Shown: positions 54,256 through 63,864, numbered from the stretch's first letter. The stretch is 64,000 nt of DNA from Mycobacterium lepraemurium (GCA_002291465.1 CP021238.1:1-64000); one strand, 5' to 3'. Program-made: numbers and translations. Notes: generated from the sequence alone by a model not told the origin.

Positions 54256-56822
54256 GCTCGAATAACGAAGGACGCCACAGCCAGTCGTCCGGTGATCAAC
54301 GTGGGCCCGCCGCCGAGCAGGATGCCGGCGAACGCCGGGAGACGGCGCGTCGGGATGCCGACCCCCAGCGTCGCCACGGCCCGTCGACGTCCAGCCGCCG
54401 CCGTCAGGCCCCGCCCGACGATCGGCTGACCACGATCCTGCCGTCGGTCGACGACGACCGGGCGCCCCGGCGCTCCGATCCGATCGAGGAGGTCAAGGTC
54501 GCCCTGGACAGCCGGGGTCCTGCGTCGGGTCGCCAGCAGCGCGCCGGCCTCGGCGGCCGCCCGCCCGCGGGACCCCCGCCGCCTCCGCGCCGCGGCTGGT
54601 CCGGTGGGCCCGGCGGCCCGGGCGGCCGGGGGAGTGGACCGTGGCGCGACTGGAGTTGGACCCAGCAGATCAACTGGCTGTGGGTGCGTCGCGCCGCTTA
54701 CCTGTGCGCGGCGGTGCTGGTGTTGTTGCCGATCGTCACGTTCGCGATGGCCTACTTCATCGTCGACATCCCCAAGCCGGGTGACCTTCGCACCAACCAG
54801 GTTTCGACGATTCTGGCCAGCGACAGCTCGGAGATCGCGAAAATCATTCCGCCGGAAGGCAATCGGGTCGACGTCAACCTCAACCAGGTGCCCGTGCACG
54901 TCCGCCAGGCGGTGATCGCGGCCGAAGACCGCAACTTTTACTCCAACCTGGGCTTCGACTTCAGCGGCTTCGCGCGCGCGGTGAACAACAACCTGTTCGG
55001 CAACGGGGATCTGCAGGGAGGGTCGACGATCACCCAGCAGTATGTGAAGAACGCGCTGGTCGGTTCGGCGCAGCACGGGGTTAGCGGCCTGATGCGCAAG
55101 GCCAAGGAATTGGTAATCGCCACCAAGATGTCCGGCGAGTGGTCCAAAGACGAAGTGCTGCAGTCTTATCTGAACATCATCTATTTCGGCCGGGGCGCCT
55201 ACGGCATCTCGGCCGCCGCCAAGGCTTATTTCGACAAGCCCGTCGAGCAGCTCACCGTGTCCGAGGGTGCGCTGCTGGCGGCGCTGATCCGCCGGCCGTC
55301 CACCCTGGATCCGGCCGTCGATCCCAAGGGCGCGCTGGCGCGCTGGAACTGGGTGCTCGACGGCATGGTGGAGACCAAGACGCTGCCGGCCAAGGACCGT
55401 GCCGCGCAGGTCTTCCCGCAGACGGTGCCGCCCGACCAGGCGCGCGCGCAGAACCAGACGACCGGGCCCAACGGCCTGATCGAGCGTCAGGTGACCAAGG
55501 AGCTGATGGAGCTCTTCAACATCGACGAGCGGACGCTGAACACGCAGGGCCTGCAGGTCACTACCACCATCTACCCCAAGGCCCAGCAGGCCGCCGAGAA
55601 GGCGGTGTCGAAATACCTTGACGGGCAAGACCCCGACATGCGCGCGGCGGTGGTGTCGGTGGATCCGCACGACGGCGCCATCCGCGCCTACTACGGCGGT
55701 AGCGATGCCAATGGTTTCGACTTCGCCCAGGCGGGATTGCAGACTGGCTCGTCGTTCAAGGTGTTCTGCCTGATCGCCGCGCTCGAGCAGGGCATCGGCC
55801 TGGGCTATCAGGTGGACAGCTCGCCGTTGACGGTCGACGGCATCAAGATCACCAACGTCGAGGGCGAGAGCTGCGGGACCTGCAACATCGCGCAGGCGCT
55901 CAAGATGTCGTTGAACACCTCCTATTACCGGCTGATGCTCAAACTCAAGGGCGGGCCGCAGGCCGTGGCCGACGCCGCGCATCAGGCCGGGGTGGCCACC
56001 AGCTTCCCCGGCGTGGACCACACGCTGTCCGAGGACGGCAAGGGCGGGCCGCCGAACAACGGAATTGTGCTGGGCCAGTACCAAACTCGGGTGATCGACA
56101 TGGCCTCGGCGTACGCCACGCTGGCCGCCTCGGGCGTCTACCACCGGCCGCATTTCGTGCAGAAGGTGGTCAACGCGGACGGCCAGGTGCTCTTCGACGC
56201 CGGCAAGTCCGACAACAACGGCGAGCAGCGGATCCCGAAGGCCGTCGCGGACAACGTCACCGCGGCCATGGAACCGATCGCCGGCTACTCGCGGGGTCAC
56301 GCGTTGGCCGGCGGCCGGCCGTCGGCGGCCAAGACCGGCACCACGCAGCTTGGTGACACCACCTCCAACAAGGACGCCTGGATGGTCGGCTACACGCCGT
56401 CGCTGTCGACGGCGGTGTGGCTGGGCACGGCCAAGGGCGACCAGCCGCTGGTAACCGCTTCCGGCGGACCGGTTTACGGGTCCGGGCTGCCGTCGGATAT
56501 CTGGAAGGCCACCATGGACGGGCCGCTGAAGGGCACCCCCAACGAATCATTCCCGAAGCCGGCCGAGGTCGGCGGCTACGCCGGTGTGCCTGCGCCGCCG
56601 CCCCCGCCGAAGGCGCCGCCGCCGGAGACCGTCATCCAGCCGACCATCGAAGTGGCGCCGGGCATCGCGATCCCGGTTGGCCCGCCGACGACGGTCACGC
56701 TGGCGCCTGCCCCGGCCGCGGGCGGCCCGTGGGGGGGGCCCGAGCCGGGTGGCGGTGTCCCGCCGGGGCCGGGCGGTGGTGTTCCGCCGGGTGGTCCCCA
56801 AGCACCGCCTCCGCCGCCGTGA
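54252..56822 (+). CDS. ponA1: Bifunctional penicillin-binding protein PonA1 (class A)
   Basis: PonA1 polymerises glycan strands and cross-links them. The 856-residue product has a long disordered Pro/Arg/Gly-rich cytoplasmic tail and one transmembrane helix near 150-172. The GT51 domain follows (AAEDRNFYSN with catalytic Glu near 225, GGSTITQQYVKN), then a transpeptidase domain (SSFK near 500, SLN, KTGTT near 695). A Pro/Gly-rich external tail replaces any PASTA repeat. It overlaps DUF5318 upstream and the mannosyltransferase-like gene downstream. Intact. Confidence 0.96.
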   Translation: MSSNNEGRHSQSSGDQRGPAAEQDAGERRETARRDADPQRRHGPSTSSRRRQAPPDDRLTTILPSVDDDRAPRRSDPIEEVKVALDSRGPASGRQQRAGLGGRPPAGPPPPPRRGWSGGPGGPGGRGSGPWRDWSWTQQINWLWVRRAAYLCAAVLVLLPIVTFAMAYFIVDIPKPGDLRTNQVSTILASDSSEIAKIIPPEGNRVDVNLNQVPVHVRQAVIAAEDRNFYSNLGFDFSGFARAVNNNLFGNGDLQGGSTITQQYVKNALVGSAQHGVSGLMRKAKELVIATKMSGEWSKDEVLQSYLNIIYFGRGAYGISAAAKAYFDKPVEQLTVSEGALLAALIRRPSTLDPAVDPKGALARWNWVLDGMVETKTLPAKDRAAQVFPQTVPPDQARAQNQTTGPNGLIERQVTKELMELFNIDERTLNTQGLQVTTTIYPKAQQAAEKAVSKYLDGQDPDMRAAVVSVDPHDGAIRAYYGGSDANGFDFAQAGLQTGSSFKVFCLIAALEQGIGLGYQVDSSPLTVDGIKITNVEGESCGTCNIAQALKMSLNTSYYRLMLKLKGGPQAVADAAHQAGVATSFPGVDHTLSEDGKGGPPNNGIVLGQYQTRVIDMASAYATLAASGVYHRPHFVQKVVNADGQVLFDAGKSDNNGEQRIPKAVADNVTAAMEPIAGYSRGHALAGGRPSAAKTGTTQLGDTTSNKDAWMVGYTPSLSTAVWLGTAKGDQPLVTASGGPVYGSGLPSDIWKATMDGPLKGTPNESFPKPAEVGGYAGVPAPPPPPKAPPPETVIQPTIEVAPGIAIPVGPPTTVTLAPAPAAGGPWGGPEPGGGVPPGPGGGVPPGGPQAPPPPP

Positions 56823-58456
56823 CCGGCGCTGCCGAGCCCAGTGCCACCATTTCACCGGGGCCGCTGGCCGCGGATCGGCGTAGCGCCGACAATCAAGACT
56901 GCCCGGGCCGCAATGACTTTCTGGGTGCCGCGTTCGCCGAGGTGATCGGTGGGCCGGTGGGCCGGCACGCGCTGATCGGGCGGGCGCGGATCATGACCCC
57001 GCTGCGGGTGATGTTCTTGATCGCGCTGGTGTTCCTGGCGCTCGGCTGGTCGACGAAAGCGGCCTGTCTGCAAAGCACCGGCACCGGCACCGGCGATCAG
57101 CGGGTGGCCAACTGGGACAACCAGCGCGCCTACTACGAGTTGTGCTATTCCGACACGGTGCCGCTGTACGGCGCGGAGTTGTTGAGCCAGGGCAAGGTTC
57201 CGTACAAGTCGAGCTGGATCGAGACCGATTCCACCGGCGCCCAGCAGATCCGCTACGACGGTCAGCCCGCGGTGCGCTACATGGAATATCCAGTGCTGAC
57301 CGGGATGTATCAGTACGTGTCGATGGCATTGGCCAAGACCTACACCGCGCTGAGCAAGCTGGCCCCGCTTCCGGTGGTCGCCGAGGTGGTGATGTTCTTC
57401 AACATCGCCGCGTTCGGGCTGGCGCTGGCCTGGCTGGCCACCGTGTGGGCGAGCGCGGGCCTGGCCGGCCGGCGGATCTGGGACGCGGCCCTGGTGGCAG
57501 GATCCCCGCTGCTGATCTTTCAGATCTTCACCAACTTCGACGCGCTGGCAACGGCATTCGCCATGGCCGGGTTGCTGGCGTGGGCGCGGCGGCGGCCGGT
57601 GCTCGCCGGTGTCCTGATCGGGCTGGGCGCGGCGGCCAAGCTGTACCCGCTGCTGTTCCTGGGCCCCATGCTGCTGCTGGGGATCCGGACCGGACGCCTG
57701 GGCGCCTGGGCGCGCATCGCGGTGGCGGCCGTGGCGACCTGGCTGCTGGTGAATCTGCCTCTGCTGGTGTTCTTTCCGCGCGGCTGGTCGGAGTTCTTCC
57801 GGCTCAACACCCGGCGCGCCGAGGACATGGACTCGCTGTACAACGTCGTCAAGTCGTTCACCGGCTGGCGGGGATTCGATCCGAAGCTCGGTTTCTGGCA
57901 GTCGCCGGCCGTGCTGAACACGGTCGTCGCGGTGCTGTTCGTGACCTGTTGTGCGGCAATCGCATTCATCGCGCTGACCGCCCCGCGACGGCCGCGGGCG
58001 GCGCAGCTGGTGTTTTTGGTGGTCGCCGCATTCCTGCTGACGAACAAGGTGTGGAGCCCGCAGTTCTCGCTGTGGCTGGTGCCGCTGGCCGTGCTGGCGC
58101 TGCCGCGCCGGCGGGTGCTGCTGGCGTGGATGACCGTCGACGCCCTGGTGTGGGTGCCGCGGATGTACTACCTCTATGGCAACCCGAACCGTTCGCTGCC
58201 CGAGCAAGTATTCACCACCACGGTGCTGCTGCGCGACATCGCGGTTATCACCTTGTGCGTGTTGGTGATTCACCAAATCTACCGGCCGGACGAGGATCTG
58301 GTGCGGTGGGGCGGACGGGTGGACGACCCGGCGGGCGGACCGTTCGACCGCGCACCCGACGCGCCACCGGGCTGGCTGCCGGACTGGCTGCGGCCGGCCG
58401 GATCGCGCCGCGGGCAGGCCGCGGAGCCCGAACCCGCGCTGGCCGGGGCGACATGA
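56819..58456 (+). CDS. Polytopic glycosyltransferase-like membrane protein (Rv0051-like, DUF2029)
   Basis: This 545-residue GT87/DUF2029-type protein is probably a polyprenol-phosphate-sugar-dependent mannosyl- or arabinosyl-type transferase of the cell envelope. About ten hydrophobic helices are visible, from LRVMFLIALVFLALGW to DIAVITLCVLVIHQIY. An external loop follows the first helix and contains QRAYYELCYSD. It starts at GTG 56819, overlapping the ponA1 stop by four bases. The exact substrate is unknown. Confidence 0.85.
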   Translation: MTGAAEPSATISPGPLAADRRSADNQDCPGRNDFLGAAFAEVIGGPVGRHALIGRARIMTPLRVMFLIALVFLALGWSTKAACLQSTGTGTGDQRVANWDNQRAYYELCYSDTVPLYGAELLSQGKVPYKSSWIETDSTGAQQIRYDGQPAVRYMEYPVLTGMYQYVSMALAKTYTALSKLAPLPVVAEVVMFFNIAAFGLALAWLATVWASAGLAGRRIWDAALVAGSPLLIFQIFTNFDALATAFAMAGLLAWARRRPVLAGVLIGLGAAAKLYPLLFLGPMLLLGIRTGRLGAWARIAVAAVATWLLVNLPLLVFFPRGWSEFFRLNTRRAEDMDSLYNVVKSFTGWRGFDPKLGFWQSPAVLNTVVAVLFVTCCAAIAFIALTAPRRPRAAQLVFLVVAAFLLTNKVWSPQFSLWLVPLAVLALPRRRVLLAWMTVDALVWVPRMYYLYGNPNRSLPEQVFTTTVLLRDIAVITLCVLVIHQIYRPDEDLVRWGGRVDDPAGGPFDRAPDAPPGWLPDWLRPAGSRRGQAAEPEPALAGAT

Positions 58457-59094
58457 CGCTGATCGCCATCCCGCTGTTCCCGCGGGTCACCGCACTGGAT
58501 GCGGTGGGACCTTACGAAGTGCTGCAACGGATTCCGTCTGTCCAGGTCGTGTTCGTCGGGCAGCGCCGGGGCGAGGTGCGCACCGAGAACGGGATGCTGG
58601 GCCTGGCCTGCGACGCCACCTTCGACGAGGTGAGCGCACCGGACGTGGTGGTGTTCCCCGGCGGCATCGGCACCCGGCAGCTCATTCAAGACGAGGCAGT
58701 TCGGGCCTGGCTGCAAGCGGTGCACCCGCACACCAGGTTTACCACCTCGGTGTGCACCGGCGCGCTGCCGCTGGCCGCGGCCGGTCTGCTCGACGGACTC
58801 ACCGCCACCACGCACTGGCGTGCCGCCGACCTGCTCAAAGGATTGGGCGCCCTCTACGTGGAGCAACGAGTCGTCGAACACCTGCCGCAGCGCATCATCA
58901 CCGCGGCCGGGGTGTCCAGCGGCATCGACATGGCCCTCCGACGGGTGGAGCTGCTCGTCGATCGCCAGGCCGCGCAGGCCGCCCAGCTGCTCATCGAATA
59001 CGACCCGCAGCCGCCCTTCGACTCGGGTGCGCTCGGCAAGGCCGATGCGGCGACCGTGGCCCGGGCCGAGGAATACCTGACCGGCCGGCGATGA
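58453..59094 (+). CDS. DJ-1/PfpI family protein (Rv0052-like)
   Basis: This 213-residue DJ-1/PfpI-fold protein begins IAIPLFPRVTALDAVGPYEVL, typical of the AraC-linked amidase-like subgroup. The nucleophile-elbow cysteine is in TTSVCTGALPLAAAGLL, and the companion acidic residue is in the VGPYEVL segment. It might act as an isocyanide hydratase or a glyoxalase-like enzyme; the subgroup function is unsettled. ATG 58453 overlaps the upstream stop (ATGA). Confidence 0.87.
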   Translation: MTLIAIPLFPRVTALDAVGPYEVLQRIPSVQVVFVGQRRGEVRTENGMLGLACDATFDEVSAPDVVVFPGGIGTRQLIQDEAVRAWLQAVHPHTRFTTSVCTGALPLAAAGLLDGLTATTHWRAADLLKGLGALYVEQRVVEHLPQRIITAAGVSSGIDMALRRVELLVDRQAAQAAQLLIEYDPQPPFDSGALGKADAATVARAEEYLTGRR

Positions 59095-59226
59095 GGCGAT
59101 TGCCCGACCGCGCGGATTTTCTGGTCAGCCCGCTATCCGGTAGCCTGGGGCGGTTGCCGACGCAGGTGACCCTCCTGCCACGGAACGACCGTGGCCGTCC
59201 AGACCAGAGGAGGTGGTGAGGTTTCT

Positions 59227-59532
59227 ATGCGCCCATACGAAATCATGGTCATTCTTGACCCCACGCTCGACGAGCGCACCGTTGCCCCGTCCTTGGAGAC
59301 GTTCCTCAACGTCATCCGCAAGGACGGTGGATCCGTCGAAAAGGTCGACATCTGGGGCCGGCGCAGGCTGGCCTACGAGATCACCAAGCACGCCGAAGGC
59401 ATCTACGTCGTCATCGACCTGAAGGCCGAGCCTGCGACGGTGTCCGAGCTCGACCGCCAGCTCAGCCTCAACGAGTCGGTGCTGCGCACCAAGGTGATGC
59501 GCACCAAGGTGATGCGCACCGACAAGCACTAA
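59227..59532 (+). CDS. rpsF: 30S ribosomal protein S6
   Basis: This is S6 of the small subunit, which binds S18. It starts at ATG 59227 ([12 protein letters not shown]) after a GAGGAGG-type site and has the S6 fold ([19 protein letters not shown]). It is 101 residues, five longer than the usual mycobacterial protein. The extra five come from a 15-base tandem duplication near the end, giving [13 protein letters not shown]. It leads the rpsF-ssb-rpsR-rplI operon; a -10-like TAGCCT lies at 59141-59146. Confidence 0.95.
   Translation: MRPYEIMVILDPTLDERTVAPSLETFLNVIRKDGGSVEKVDIWGRRRLAYEITKHAEGIYVVIDLKAEPATVSELDRQLSLNESVLRTKVMRTKVMRTDKH
59491..59520. repeat. 15-base tandem duplication at the end of rpsF
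   Basis: AAGGTGATGCGCACC occurs twice in immediate succession (59491-59505 and 59506-59520), adding Lys-Val-Met-Arg-Thr to the flexible C-terminal tail of S6 without shifting the frame. Confidence 0.95.
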
Positions 59533-59649
59533 CAGTCGTGGCCGCGCCGCGGGCCCACCGGGGGAGGCACCTGCGTAGGCTCAGCGAGGACATGCTCATG
59601 ACATCCACCACCGGAGCGGCGCGGAGCAGGGCGGAACGAGGAGGAAACT

Positions 59650-60156
59650 GTGGCTGGTGACACCACTATCACCGTTGTCGGAAACCTGACCGCTGACCCC
59701 GAGCTGCGGTTCACGCCGTCGGGTGCCGCCGTCGCGAATTTCACCGTGGCGTCGACCCCGCGCATCTACGATCGCCAGATCGGGGAGTGGAAGGATGGCG
59801 AGGCGCTGTTCCTGCGGTGCAACATCTGGCGGGAGGCCGCCGAGAACGTCGCGGAAAGCCTCACCCGGGGATCCCGCGTCATCGTTACCGGCCGGCTCAA
59901 GCAGCGTTCGTTCGAGACCAGGGAGGGCGAGAAGCGCACCGTGGTCGAGGTCGAGGTCGACGAGATCGGCCCCTCGTTGCGGTATGCCACCGCCAAGGTC
60001 AACAAGGCCTCCCGCAGCGGCGGCGGCGGTGGCGGCTTCGGCGGGGGATCCCGCCAGCAGTCCGCGCCGGCCAGCAGCGCACCCGCCGACGACCCGTGGG
60101 GCAGTGCGCTGGCGTTGGGCTCATTCGGCGGCGGCGACGACGAACCGCCGTTCTAA
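59650..60156 (+). CDS. ssb: Single-stranded DNA-binding protein
   Basis: SSB coats single-stranded DNA and recruits repair and replication proteins. The 168-residue protein has the OB fold ([39 protein letters not shown]), a Gly/Ser-rich linker and the acidic C-terminal tip DDEPPF that docks partner proteins. GTG start at 59650 after AGGAGGAAA. It lies between rpsF and rpsR, as usual. Confidence 0.97.
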   Translation: MAGDTTITVVGNLTADPELRFTPSGAAVANFTVASTPRIYDRQIGEWKDGEALFLRCNIWREAAENVAESLTRGSRVIVTGRLKQRSFETREGEKRTVVEVEVDEIGPSLRYATAKVNKASRSGGGGGGFGGGSRQQSAPASSAPADDPWGSALALGSFGGGDDEPPF

Positions 60157-60198
60157 GAAGAAACTTTCAGCAGTAGGAAACGGAAAGGAAAGACAGAC

Positions 60199-60456
60199 AT
60201 GGCCAAGTCCAACAAGCGGCGCCCGGCTCCGGAAAAGCCGGTGAAGGCACGGAAGTGTGTCTTCTGCGCGAAGAAGAAGGATCAAGCGATCGATTACAAG
60301 GACACCGCGCTGCTGCGCACTTACATCAGTGAGCGCGGCAAGATCCGTGCGCGTCGCGTCACCGGCAATTGCGTGCAGCACCAACGCGACATCGCCATCG
60401 CGGTGAAGAACGCCCGCGAGGTGGCGCTGCTGCCCTTCACCTCCTCGGCGCGTTAA
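60199..60456 (+). CDS. rpsR: 30S ribosomal protein S18 (C+ type)
   Basis: This is S18 of the small subunit, 85 residues. It retains the CVFC pair near residues 20-23 and a further Cys in TGNCVQHQ, so it is the zinc-binding C+ paralogue (rpsR1) and not the zinc-independent copy induced by zinc starvation. ATG follows an AAAGGAAAG site. Intact. Confidence 0.97.
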   Translation: MAKSNKRRPAPEKPVKARKCVFCAKKKDQAIDYKDTALLRTYISERGKIRARRVTGNCVQHQRDIAIAVKNAREVALLPFTSSAR

Positions 60457-60486
60457 GCACCGAAGGCCAACCGAAAGTACGAAACG

Positions 60487-60945
60487 ATGAAGCTGATTCT
60501 GACGGCTGACGTCGACCATCTTGGCGCCGTCGGCGACACTGTCGAGGCCAAGGACGGCTACGGCCGCAACTTCCTGCTGCCGCGGGGCTTGGCGATCGTG
60601 GCCTCGCGCGGCGCGCAGAAGCAGGCCGACAACATCCGCCGGGCCCGCGAGACCAAGGCGGTGCGCGACCTCGACCACGCCAACGAGCTCAAGACCGCGA
60701 TCGAGGCGCTGGGGCCGGTGACGCTGCCGGTGAAGACGGCCGGGGATTCCGGGAAGCTGTTCGGCTCGGTGACCGCCGGCGACGTCGTCGCGGCGATCAA
60801 GAAGGCCGGCGGCCCCAACCTGGACAAGCGGATCGTGCTGCTGCCCAAGGCGCACATCAAGGCCCTCGGTACCCACCCGGTGGCCGTGCACCTGCACCCC
60901 GAGGTCGACGTCGAGGTCGTGCTCGAGGTCGTCCCGCAGAGCTAA
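60487..60945 (+). CDS. rplI: 50S ribosomal protein L9
   Basis: This is L9 of the large subunit, 152 residues. The N-terminal domain ([36 protein letters not shown]) and long connecting helix ([25 protein letters not shown]) precede the C-terminal domain, which ends VVLEVVPQS. It is the last gene of the rpsF operon and is followed by a strong terminator hairpin. Confidence 0.97.
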   Translation: MKLILTADVDHLGAVGDTVEAKDGYGRNFLLPRGLAIVASRGAQKQADNIRRARETKAVRDLDHANELKTAIEALGPVTLPVKTAGDSGKLFGSVTAGDVVAAIKKAGGPNLDKRIVLLPKAHIKALGTHPVAVHLHPEVDVEVVLEVVPQS

Positions 60946-60965
60946 ACGGCCGGCATTTGCTCATT

Positions 60966-60997
60966 CCCGGCGGTGGCCACGATCGGCCGCCGCCGGG
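60966..60997 (+). terminator. Hairpin terminator after rplI
   Basis: CCCGGCGGTGGCC (60966-60978) pairs with GGCCGCCGCCGGG (60985-60997) over 13 positions with one G-U and a six-base loop, followed by TTT. It lies 20 bases after the rplI stop and should end the rpsF-rplI transcript. Confidence 0.75.
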
Positions 60998-61476
60998 TTT
61001 CGTTGCGCTGCGGGCTTGCGCTCGAGGGCCGTCCGGGGCGGTCGCGGATACGGCTTCTGGCGAACTATTTCGGGGGTCCGCCGGACCGGTCCATGTTACC
61101 GGGCCGTAACGCAGCGAAAATATGGCGGAAAGCCAACACGCCCGGGACGGTAACCTGGCCCGACACGCCGTAGAGATTCTTGTCCACACGGATTTCGTGG
61201 CGTTGTATGGCTGGTATCTGCGCCGATGTCCTTGCCCTTTGCATCAATCCACAGGTTCTCCACACCTCGCTCAACACAGGTGTCGACGGATATGCACACG
61301 CCATACACGGCTTCATGAACAACACCCCCTTCACCCACTAGCCAGCAACGTCTAACATCGTCCCGGCGCCGGGCGAGCGGGTGCTATGCGGCCAAGATGG
61401 CAGCACCTGGACCTACGCTCAATGTCAACTGCCGAATGTATGTTCGGATTGCGTGGATCAGGGGAGGAGGGAATCC
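60998..61476 (+). promoter_or_regulatory. dnaB upstream region with DnaA boxes
   Basis: This 479-base gap has no convincing gene. A -10-like TAACCT lies at 61151-61156. Downstream of it TTGTCCACA at 61180-61188 is an exact mycobacterial DnaA box, and TTCTCCACA at 61256-61264 (8 of 9) and CAATCCACA at 61245-61253 are weaker copies on the same strand. The region could let DnaA control dnaB transcription or act as a DnaA-titrating site. A GGGGAGGAGGG ribosome site precedes the GTG. Confidence 0.5.
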
Positions 61477-63864
61477 GTGGCGGTCGTCGATGACTTGACG
61501 TCGGGCATGGATTCGTCGTCGCCCAGCGAGGATTTCGGGCGACAGCCACCGCAGGACCTGGCGGCCGAGCAGGCCGTGCTGGGCGGCATGCTGCTGAGCA
61601 AGGACGCCATCGCCGACGTGCTGGAACGGCTGCGGCCCGGCGACTTCTACCGTCCCGCGCACCAGAACGTCTACGACGCGATCCTGGACCTGTACGGGCG
61701 GGGTGAGCCGGCCGATGCCGTGACCGTCGCCGCGGAGCTGGACCGCCGTAATCTGCTGCGCCGCATCGGCGGTGCGCCGTATCTGCACACGCTGATCTCG
61801 ACGGTGCCGACCGCGGCGAACGCAGGCTACTACGCGACGATCGTGGCCGAGAAAGCGCTGCTGCGCCGCCTGGTGGAGGCCGGCACCCGGGTGGTGCAGT
61901 ACGGCTACGCGGGCGCCGAGGGCGCCGATGTGGCCGAGGTGGTCGATCGCGCACAGGCAGAGATCTACGAGGTGGCTGAGCGCCGGACGACGGGGGATTT
62001 CGTTCCGCTCGAGGATCTGCTGCAGCCGACGATGGACGAGATCGACGCCATCGCCTCCAACGGTGGTGTGGCGCGTGGCGTGCCGACCGGTTTCACCGAA
62101 CTCGACGAGGTGACCAACGGCCTGCACGCCGGTCAGATGATCATCGTGGCGGCCCGGCCTGGAGTGGGCAAGGCGCTCGCGTTGGACACGCCGCTACCGA
62201 CGCCGACCGGCTGGACGACGATGGGCGATGTCGCGGTCGGTGACGAGTTGCTCGGCGACGACGGGCGGCCGACGCGGGTGGTAGCGGCCACCGACGTGAT
62301 GCTGGGACGGCCATGCTACGGGGTCGAGTTCTCTGATGGGACGGTGATCATCGCCGACGCTGCACATCAGTGGCTGACCGAAACACGCGCATCCCGAAAG
62401 TCGGCGCAGGCAGCGGCCCTTGGCTACAACCGGTACAATAATCAGCGCACCTTTGCGGCGGTGCGAACGACTGCCGAGATCGCGGAAACCCTGCGCTGCC
62501 CCACCCAAGACCGGCGGCTGAACCACAGCGTGGTCAATGCGCGCGCGCTCGACCTCCCGGACCGCGAATTCCTGGTGCCCCCTTACACACTCGGCGCCTG
62601 GCTCGGGGATGGCGCCAGCGCCGCCGCGCAGATCACCGCTGCCGATCCCGAAATCATCATGCGGATTGAAGCGGACGACTCAGGCGCTGGCGTGGGGACG
62701 TTGCAGGCGCGGCTGCGCACCATCGGCGTGCTCGGCAACAAGCACATTCCGACGGAATACCTGCGGGGGTCCGAGGCGCAGCGGCGTGCCTTGCTCGCCG
62801 GCTTGCTCGACACCGACGGAACCGTGGCGGTCGGCGGCGCCGTCCAATTTTCGGTTACCAACCAATGGCTGGCGCGTGATGTCAACGAGCTTATTGTCAG
62901 CCTCGGCTACCGCTGCCAAACCTCGACCAAACGTGTCCGGGGCCGCTCCGAAACCTCGAGCATCGCCTACACCCTGACCTTCTCTACCGAAGACAAAGTG
63001 TTCGCGTTGGAGCGAAAAACCATCGCGCACAAGGAGCGCCGGGCCACAACAGGCACCTCACGCTGTGGGTCGCACTTCATCGTGGACGTCCGCCCGATCG
63101 AGTCGGTGGCCGTGCGCTGCGTCGAGGTGGACAACGACAGCCACATGTATCTGGCGAGCAGGGCGATGGTGCCCACACATAACTCCACCCTCGGTCTCGA
63201 CTTTTTGCGATCGTGTTCGATCAAGCACCGGATGGCCAGCGTCATCTTCTCGCTGGAGATGAGCAAGTCCGAGATCGTGATGCGGCTGCTGTCGGCGGAG
63301 GCGAAAATCAAACTCTCCGATATGCGTTCGGGTCGCATGAGCGACGAGGATTGGACGCGGTTGGCGAGGCGGATGAGCGAAATCAGCGAGGCGCCACTGT
63401 ATATCGACGATTCGCCGAACTTGACGATGATGGAGATCCGCGCCAAGGCGCGCCGGCTGCGGCAGAAAGCCGATTTGCGGCTGGTGGTGGTCGACTACCT
63501 GCAGCTGATGTCGTCAGGAAAGAAAGTCGAGTCACGGCAGCTCGAGGTCTCCGAATTCTCCCGTCAGCTCAAGCTTTTGGCCAAGGAACTCGAGGTTCCC
63601 GTCGTGGCGATCAGCCAGCTGAACCGCGGTCCCGAGCAGCGCACCGACAAGAAGCCGATGCTGTCCGACCTTCGTGAGTCGGGATCGCTGGAGCAGGATG
63701 CGGACATGGTGATCCTGTTGAATCGGCCCGACGCGTTCGAGCGGGACGATCCGCGCGGGGGAGAGGCGGATTTTATTCTGGCCAAACACCGTAACGGTCC
63801 GACCAAGACGGTGACCGTTGCGCATCAGCTGCATCTGTCGCGCTTCGCCAACATGGCGCGCTGA
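61477..63864 (+). CDS. dnaB: Replicative DNA helicase DnaB containing an intein
   Basis: DnaB is the hexameric replicative helicase. The start GTG 61477 (VAVVDDLTSGMDSS) follows a strong ribosome site. The precursor is 795 residues: an N-terminal domain and linker (1-232), a 337-residue intein inserted after K232 of the Walker A motif RPGVGK, then STLGLDFLRSC with SVIFSLEMSKSE, LVVVDYLQLM (Walker B) and ISQLNRGPEQR. Splicing restores GVGK-ST and a 458-residue helicase; without it the ATP site is split and inactive. A second site used in M. tuberculosis (LRESG/SLEQDAD) is empty here. Confidence 0.96.
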   Translation: MAVVDDLTSGMDSSSPSEDFGRQPPQDLAAEQAVLGGMLLSKDAIADVLERLRPGDFYRPAHQNVYDAILDLYGRGEPADAVTVAAELDRRNLLRRIGGAPYLHTLISTVPTAANAGYYATIVAEKALLRRLVEAGTRVVQYGYAGAEGADVAEVVDRAQAEIYEVAERRTTGDFVPLEDLLQPTMDEIDAIASNGGVARGVPTGFTELDEVTNGLHAGQMIIVAARPGVGKALALDTPLPTPTGWTTMGDVAVGDELLGDDGRPTRVVAATDVMLGRPCYGVEFSDGTVIIADAAHQWLTETRASRKSAQAAALGYNRYNNQRTFAAVRTTAEIAETLRCPTQDRRLNHSVVNARALDLPDREFLVPPYTLGAWLGDGASAAAQITAADPEIIMRIEADDSGAGVGTLQARLRTIGVLGNKHIPTEYLRGSEAQRRALLAGLLDTDGTVAVGGAVQFSVTNQWLARDVNELIVSLGYRCQTSTKRVRGRSETSSIAYTLTFSTEDKVFALERKTIAHKERRATTGTSRCGSHFIVDVRPIESVAVRCVEVDNDSHMYLASRAMVPTHNSTLGLDFLRSCSIKHRMASVIFSLEMSKSEIVMRLLSAEAKIKLSDMRSGRMSDEDWTRLARRMSEISEAPLYIDDSPNLTMMEIRAKARRLRQKADLRLVVVDYLQLMSSGKKVESRQLEVSEFSRQLKLLAKELEVPVVAISQLNRGPEQRTDKKPMLSDLRESGSLEQDADMVILLNRPDAFERDDPRGGEADFILAKHRNGPTKTVTVAHQLHLSRFANMAR
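62173..63183 (+). mobile_element. DnaB P-loop intein, class 3, with LAGLIDADG homing endonuclease
   Basis: The 337-residue intein begins with Ala (ALALDTPLPTPTGW) instead of Cys or Ser and ends PTHN before extein Ser. It carries the class 3 triad: W67 in block B (AAHQWLTET), C316 in block F (AVRCVEVDNDSHMYL) and T335 in block G. C316, not residue 1, would be the first nucleophile. The homing endonuclease has two dodecapeptide motifs, LGAWLGDG (D146) and LLAGLLDTDG (D215), both with their acidic residues, so it may still be active. Additional cysteines are C48, C109, C248 and C298. Frame is fully open. Confidence 0.93.

Noticed and set aside
63640..63720. Second DnaB intein at the LRESG/SLEQDAD site
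   Set aside because: The helicase sequence is continuous across this site; only the P-loop intein is present.
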